A stretch of 64,000 nt of DNA, taken from positions 75,795 through 139,794 of the forward strand of contig NZ_LN909066.1 of assembly GCF_001486505.1 (NCBI RefSeq). Reading direction: 5' to 3'. The notes under the pieces are model-generated. The model did not search any database, had not been told where the DNA came from, and worked only from the letters and a program-made list of their open reading frames with translations. Position 1 is the first letter of the stretch. Every line of letters starts with the position of its first letter. The stretch is from Paenibacillus rubinfantis. Its GTDB lineage: Bacteria > Bacillota > Bacilli > Paenibacillales > Paenibacillaceae. Position numbers and translations under genes: made by a program. Of this stretch, positions 60,280 to 64,000 are shown piece by piece.

Positions 60280-61374
60280 CTACTCCCAATCGCTGGCGTA
60301 CCTCCGTCGTTGCTCGCCTTTACCGCGCGGCTCGTGGCGGCCGCTTTTCCCCGAAGTTGCCGCACTTGCCGTGCGCTGGCGGGATTTCTCCTTCGCCGCC
60401 TGAAATTTCAGCTCCCGCTGCGTTTTCAGATAGTTCTCGAACCGCTTGCGCTCAAGCTGGCCGGTTTGCAGAGCTTCCCTGACGGCGCATCCAGCCTCGC
60501 GCTGGTGACGGCAGTCGCCGAAGCGGCAGGCCTTCGCCAGGTCCTCGATATCGCCAAACGCCTCGGACCAGCCGCCTTCGTCGTCCCAAAGCTGCAGCTC
60601 GCGCATCCCCGGGGTATCGATCATGACCGCGCCCTGCGGCAATACGAACAGCTCGCGATGGGTCGTCGTGTGCCGCCCGCGGCTGTCGTCCTCGCGAATG
60701 TCTTGGGTTTTCTGCATCTCTTCCCCGGCCATCCAGTTTAAAATCGTCGACTTCCCGGCCCCAGACGAGCCGGTGAGCGCTACGGTGGTTCCCGGCTTCA
60801 GCAAGGCGTCCACTCGCTCGCGGCCCAGATTCTCCAGGGCGCTGACCGCGATGACGGGCACGCCGGGAGCGATCGCTTCCGTTTCAGCCACATAACGCTC
60901 CGGATCGTCGCATAAATCGGCTTTACTAAGCACGATGACCGGCGATGCCCCGCTGTTCCAGGCCATGATCAAATAACGCTCCAACCGGCGAAGATTAAAA
61001 TCCAGGTTCAGCGCAGCGACGAGAAACAGCAGGTCGACGTTCGCCGCGACGATTTGTTCGGTCGGCACCGAGCCGGCGGCGCGCCGCGAGATCCGGCTGC
61101 TCCGCGGAAGCAAGCCGTGAATAACGCCATCTCCGCCCGTATCGCTAAGGTAGCGCAACGCGACCCAATCCCCCACCGCAGGAAACTCGCTTCGCTCCCC
61201 CAACTCAAATTGCAGGCGCCCGCTCATTTCAGCCCAGCCTTCTCCCCGCTCCGTAGCGACCCGATATTTATGACCGTGATCGGCGATGATCCGCCCCGGC
61301 CAGACTTGCTCCAACCCCAATTCGCGCAAAGCGTTCTCTCGTTCGGGGTTCCATCCGAATTCCTGTAAATTCAA
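60280..61374 (-). CDS. rsgA: Ribosome small-subunit GTPase RsgA
   Basis: 364 aa from TTG 61374 behind AGGAGGAATACGCA. An OB-fold domain (about 20-110) precedes a circularly permuted GTPase with the motif order G4 (VLSKADLC), G1 (TGSSGAGKSTILNWM), G3 (DTPGMRELQL). A zinc-binding tail CRFGDCRHQREAGCAV follows, and the C-terminus is a basic, probably disordered extension of about 40 residues. RsgA/YloQ helps mature the 30S subunit. Length is larger than the 298 aa of B. subtilis YloQ because of the N- and C-terminal extensions. A long structured leader lies upstream (61456-61809). Confidence 0.92.
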   Translation of the reverse strand: MNLQEFGWNPERENALRELGLEQVWPGRIIADHGHKYRVATERGEGWAEMSGRLQFELGERSEFPAVGDWVALRYLSDTGGDGVIHGLLPRSSRISRRAAGSVPTEQIVAANVDLLFLVAALNLDFNLRRLERYLIMAWNSGASPVIVLSKADLCDDPERYVAETEAIAPGVPVIAVSALENLGRERVDALLKPGTTVALTGSSGAGKSTILNWMAGEEMQKTQDIREDDSRGRHTTTHRELFVLPQGAVMIDTPGMRELQLWDDEGGWSEAFGDIEDLAKACRFGDCRHQREAGCAVREALQTGQLERKRFENYLKTQRELKFQAAKEKSRQRTASAATSGKSGRHEPRGKGEQRRRYASDWE

Positions 61375-61507
61375 TGCGTATTCCTCCTAAGGCTTATTTG
61401 CCCTCTAATAAAAGAATTAATGTGCTTCCAGCGTCCTTCTGACGTTCGTCTTTGCGTCTCCTTGGCGGGGCTGTGGCTTGCGGCTGCGGCGCTGAGCACG
61501 CAGCCGC

Positions 61508-61547
61508 ACAAAAAAAGCCGCGGGACCTCATCGTCCCGCGGCTTCAA
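61508..61547 (-). terminator. Terminator-like hairpin 2 (proximal to rsgA)
   Basis: AAGCCGCGGGAC and GTCCCGCGGCTT around a CTCATC loop, with seven T on the minus strand. Confidence 0.75.
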
Positions 61548-61661
61548 CCCCGGCATCGGGAATGAAGCGGCTTGAATTCAACGTCTCCGTAGGGAGACGT
61601 TAGCCGATCCATTCCCGTGCCCGGGGGTTCCACCGTCCCCTCAAGGGAGACGGCGGACGCA

Positions 61662-61699
61662 AAAAAGCCGCGGGACGTGATAACGGTCCCGCGGCTTCG
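61662..61699 (-). terminator. Terminator-like hairpin 1 (distal)
   Basis: Arms identical to hairpin 2 (AAGCCGCGGGAC / GTCCCGCGGCTT), loop different, six T on the minus strand. The duplicated arms suggest a tandem attenuator or a duplication. Confidence 0.75.
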
Positions 61700-61755
61700 C
61701 GCTGCTTATCAATGTCGAATGAACTTCCGTTCGTTATTCGAAACGACGCAGCGCT

Positions 61756-61809
61756 TTATTTTCCCGCCAAGGAGACCGTATTTACGCGCAACACAAGTAC
61801 CTTCACCAT
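61756..61809 (-). CDS. Putative 17-aa leader peptide upstream of rsgA
   Basis: ATG 61809 lies nine bases after a perfect AAGGAGG and reads MVKVLVLRVNTVSLAGK, then TAA. It is far shorter than any ordinary gene, but the ribosome binding site is the strongest in the area. Codons for VSLAG form one half of the 14-bp inverted repeat. By analogy with known leader peptides (erm- or ABC-F-type attenuators) stalling here could alter downstream folding. Alternative: a 39-codon overlapping frame from ATG 61824 without a ribosome binding site. Confidence 0.45.
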   Translation of the reverse strand: MVKVLVLRVNTVSLAGK

Positions 61810-61868
61810 AAATAACAGCCTCCTTCATAAGAATTTGATCACATCATACTGGATGACGACGGGGTTTG

Positions 61869-62574
61869 TCAATCCCTTCCTGTCCCGCACGGCTCCAGTT
61901 CGTATTGTTCCAGCAGCGCCGGGATTTCATTCAGTTCCCGAATCATTCGCCAAGGCTTGCCGCCCATGAGCGTTTCGTCCCACGCATGCTTGCGCCGCAG
62001 CCAAATGCCGCGGATCCGGGCCTGAGCCGCCCCCCAGATGTCGTTGACGGGATGATCTCCGACGATCACCGTCTCCTCCGGCGCAACGTCAAGCCGATCC
62101 AGCGCCAGCTGATAAATCCGCGAATCCGGCTTGCGAATCTCCACGTCCCCGGATACCACAATCGCATCGAAGTATCCGCGCAGGTTGAGCAGATCGATTT
62201 TGGCATGCTGCACATGGCTGTACCCGTTCGTGATGATCCCCAGCCGAAGTCCCTTCCCCCGGCAGGCCTTAAGCGTATCTTCCGCATACTCCATCGCTTT
62301 GGCATGGGCCATATAATTGCGGTCGTAGTACGCTTTCAGCTCCTCCATTGTGGTCTCCTGCTCCCAAGGCAGCCAGTCCAGCAACTCCTGAAAAAAACCC
62401 TCCTTCGGCCGGTTATCCATCTCGGTCGCGTTCGATCATTTCGGCAACCAGCGCTTCCCGGCGTGTCTCTTCCATCGGCACCAGGCACTCCCGCACCAAT
62501 TGGCAGGCGAAGCTGCGGAACGTGTGGTCCCGATCCATTAACGTATTATCCAGGTCAAACAAAACGGCTTTCAA
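61869..62574 (-). pseudogene. HAD-superfamily hydrolase, frameshifted by one base
   Basis: Two frames form one HAD phosphatase. The first, from TTG 62574 (GAAGAGG upstream), has motif I KAVLFDLDNTLMDRD and stops at 62413 right after ERDRDG. The second begins in the overlap and holds the cap region, motif II LGIITNGYSHVQ, the Lys in VEIRKPDSRIY and motif IV VIVGDHPVNDIWGA. Dropping one A of the ATAACC at about 62414-62419 gives DG-YRPKEGFF and a single 234-aa protein, the usual size of YjjG/YfnB-like nucleotidases. A sequencing error is possible at this two-base run. As read, the enzyme is broken. Confidence 0.85.
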
Positions 62575-62683
62575 CTGCAATCCTCTTCCCCACTTTCCCC
62601 AGTTGTCTCTCTCTATTGTAAAGCAGCCTGTCAAATGAAAAAACGCACCCCCGGCCCCGGGAATGCGCTTCCTGCTTCATGCG

Positions 62684-63151
62684 TTAGATTACTTGTTTCG
62701 GACGATGCGTCAGCATCATCTCTTGATCCGTCACGTAGAGCGGGAACGGCGGCAGCTCCTTCAGATAATGCTCCCGAATCAACAGCCGGCAATCGACCTC
62801 CAGATGGCGTGAATCGTCGAGCACCGGCAGCTTCCCTTGTTCCTCGACGTAGTTATCAACCGCTGCTTGTACCAGATCCAGATAATAAGGGATCTCCCGT
62901 TCCTCTTCCGTAAATATTTCATAGGTTTCCCTCGACAAGTAAAAACGTTGATCCGATATCCCGCCTAAATAACGCGACAGGCGTTTCATATCCAGACTTC
63001 CGTCCGGCAGCAGCAACGATAACCGGTTAATGCCGTCGGGCATGTCGGTCTCGTAGCGCAGCACGGCGCGTCGAACTTCATCGAGCGTCACCTGGATGGC
63101 AGCCGGGACCTTAACCCGTTCAGGTTTACGTCTTTTAAACCAGGACAGCAT
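62684..63151 (-). CDS. Uncharacterised 155-aa protein (DUF3939-like)
   Basis: 155 aa from ATG 63151, eight bases after GGGAGG. After a basic N-terminus (MLSWFKRRKPERVKV) comes a single alpha/beta domain: VTLDEVRRAVLRYETDMPDGINRLSLL, SRYLGGISDQRFYLSRETYEIFTEEEREIPYYLDLVQAAVDNYVEE, and a final FPLYVTDQEMMLTHRPKQ. The pattern matches what I recall of DUF3939 proteins of Bacillales, unknown function. No membrane segment. Lies between the HAD remnant and ypdA. Confidence 0.6.
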   Translation of the reverse strand: MLSWFKRRKPERVKVPAAIQVTLDEVRRAVLRYETDMPDGINRLSLLLPDGSLDMKRLSRYLGGISDQRFYLSRETYEIFTEEEREIPYYLDLVQAAVDNYVEEQGKLPVLDDSRHLEVDCRLLIREHYLKELPPFPLYVTDQEMMLTHRPKQVI

Positions 63152-63375
63152 GTTCGGCACCTCCCACTATTTCTTAAAATTTTAGGTAACCGCTTACACT
63201 ACTAGTGTACTCTAAAAATTTCGGTTTGAACCTTCGAAAACCGAGTTGTCATAGGATTGCCACATCCTCCGCCCCTGGCAATCGATCGCGGACGGTTGGC
63301 AATTCCGAGGCATTTGCGGTAGGATGGAATTGTTTTGAAAAATCGTTTGAAATCTATGTAAATGAGGAGGATCCC

Positions 63376-64000
63376 ATGCTGGATGTCATCATCATCGGAG
63401 CAGGGCCGTGCGGTCTGTCGGCAGCCATCGAATGCCAGCGTCGCGGACTGGAGGTGCTCGTTCTAGAGAAACATTGCCTTGTTCATTCCATCTATTCCTA
63501 CCCGACCTATATGCAGTTTTTCAGTACGGCGGAGCTGCTGGAAATCGGAGATGTGCCGTTTGCCTCGGCAAACGATAAACCTTACCGCCATGAGGCGTTA
63601 GCCTACTATCGCAAGGTCAGTGATCACTATGAAGTCCCCGTGTCGGCCTATGAGGAAGCCACTGAAGTTGTACGGCAGCCGGACGGATCGTTTGGGGTAC
63701 GCTCGGTAAAACGCGGCGGCGAACAAGCAGAATATTCGGCCAGACACGTCATCATCTCGACGGGGTATTTCGACCACCCCAATATTTTAGGTATTCCGGG
63801 AGAAAATACCGACAAGGTGACACATTACTTCCAGGAGGCGCATCCGTATACCGGCACAAAGGTGACGATCATCGGCGGCAGCAACTCCGCGGTGGATGCC
63901 GCGTTGGAGTTGGTCCGCGTAAATGCCGAGGTCACTGTTGTGTATCGTGGAGATGACCTGTCCGGGAACATCAAGCCTTGGGTGCGCCCGCTGTTCGAAA
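63376..64000 (+). CDS. ypdA: YpdA family bacillithiol disulfide reductase (5' part)
   Basis: At least 208 codons, open at the window edge. Start ATG 63376 with GAGGAGG five bases upstream. The FAD-binding motif MLDVIIIGAGPCGLSAAIE carries the Cys after GP that marks YpdA (rather than thioredoxin-reductase CxxC). HVIISTGYFDHPN and the NADPH-binding TIIGGSNSAVDAALELV follow. YpdA recycles oxidised bacillithiol with NADPH, consistent with a Firmicute host. The C-terminus is beyond the window. Confidence 0.88.
   Translation, partial: MLDVIIIGAGPCGLSAAIECQRRGLEVLVLEKHCLVHSIYSYPTYMQFFSTAELLEIGDVPFASANDKPYRHEALAYYRKVSDHYEVPVSAYEEATEVVRQPDGSFGVRSVKRGGEQAEYSARHVIISTGYFDHPNILGIPGENTDKVTHYFQEAHPYTGTKVTIIGGSNSAVDAALELVRVNAEVTVVYRGDDLSGNIKPWVRPLFE

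Larger units (their letters stand above)
61456..61776 (-). promoter_or_regulatory. Structured leader upstream of rsgA with tandem terminator-like hairpins
   Basis: On the minus strand: a short upstream ORF (61809-61756), hairpin 1 (GAAGCCGCGGGACC ... GTCCCGCGGC, then TTTTTT; 61698-61662), a CCGTC/GACGG hairpin (61656-61634), a long branched stem (CCCCGG...CCGGGG with CGGGAATG/CATTCCCG and inner AACGTCTCC/GGAGACGTT; 61627-61549), and hairpin 2 (same arms as hairpin 1, then TTTTTTT; 61545-61508). The ends carry a 14-bp inverted repeat, GTCTCCTTGGCGGG at 61456-61469 and CCCGCCAAGGAGAC at 61763-61776, so part of the upstream ORF can pair with a region next to rsgA. This looks like an attenuator. 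Confidence 0.55.

Noticed and set aside
61456..61776. MITE-type mobile element bounded by 14-bp inverted repeats
   Set aside because: No target-site duplication flanks the repeats, and one repeat lies inside a small ORF with a good ribosome binding site; a leader structure fits better.
61708..61824. 39-codon frame starting at 61824
   Set aside because: It overlaps the 17-codon uORF in another frame but has no ribosome binding site; coding cannot be excluded but is less likely.

Overview
The window looks like a chromosomal segment of a spore-forming, low-to-mid GC Firmicute of the Paenibacillaceae (most like Paenibacillus). This is inferred from strong AGGAGG-type ribosome binding sites with many TTG/GTG starts, a collagen-like/DUF4183 pair of the spore-surface type, a YpdA-type bacillithiol disulfide reductase, a cobalamin riboswitch in front of metE, DUF2512, UPF0173 and DUF1992 proteins, and a GH18-FnIII-FnIII-CBM chitinase. 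No tRNA, rRNA, transposase, phage gene or CRISPR array was recognised.

Layout. 0-4 kb: collagen-like and DUF4183 proteins, a fluoride riboswitch driving two overlapping crcB genes, a trypsin-like protease, and a short SigA-like sigma factor lacking region 1.1. 4-10.7 kb: a candidate small RNA, a DsbA-like oxidoreductase with a 51-aa gene, a UPF0173 hydrolase, a niacin-type MFS transporter and a run of small housekeeping enzymes. 10.8-13.6 kb: a complete ABC importer (lipoprotein, permease, ATPase). 13.9-19.2 kb: phosphoesterase, TIM-barrel protein, GH13 alpha-glucosidase, coiled-coil protein, Gfo/Idh/MocA oxidoreductase. 19.3-20.6 kb: a two-gene unit with a TIR-like NADase-type effector and a small basic protein, the best candidate for an undescribed (defence-like) system. 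20.7-27.7 kb: ChrA, SDR, epimerase, MFS, aldo/keto reductase, ECF sigma factor. 27.9-33.4 kb: two two-component systems, the second in one operon with an ABC exporter. 33.5-37.9 kb: MgtC-like protein, azoreductase, and metE broken by a 35-bp tandem duplication below a B12 riboswitch. 38-43.3 kb: a nitrite-reduction module (nirK, DUF2249 protein, membrane protein, DUF59 protein; convergent CuA-like lipoprotein; NarL-type two-component system) with two perfect Fnr boxes. 43.4-47.8 kb: GlcNAc-type PTS with a GlcT-like antitermination leader beside a chitinase. 48.4-64 kb: decayed hrpB, CNNM-type transporter, GluQRS, a GntR-ABC unit, MFS, esterase, RsgA with an elaborate leader, a frameshifted HAD gene, and the start of ypdA.

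Genes that work together: chitinase releases chitin oligomers and the PTS imports the sugar; NirK and its neighbours form an anaerobic respiration unit under Fnr; the GntR regulator sits with its ABC transporter behind a palindromic operator; crcB1/crcB2 probably form a heterodimeric fluoride channel.

Three genes are disrupted in different ways (metE duplication, hrpB internal deletion, HAD single-base indel). Three intergenic gaps hold arrays of short repeats with a period of about 50 bp, in two sequence families. All family assignments come from reading motifs; no database search was possible.
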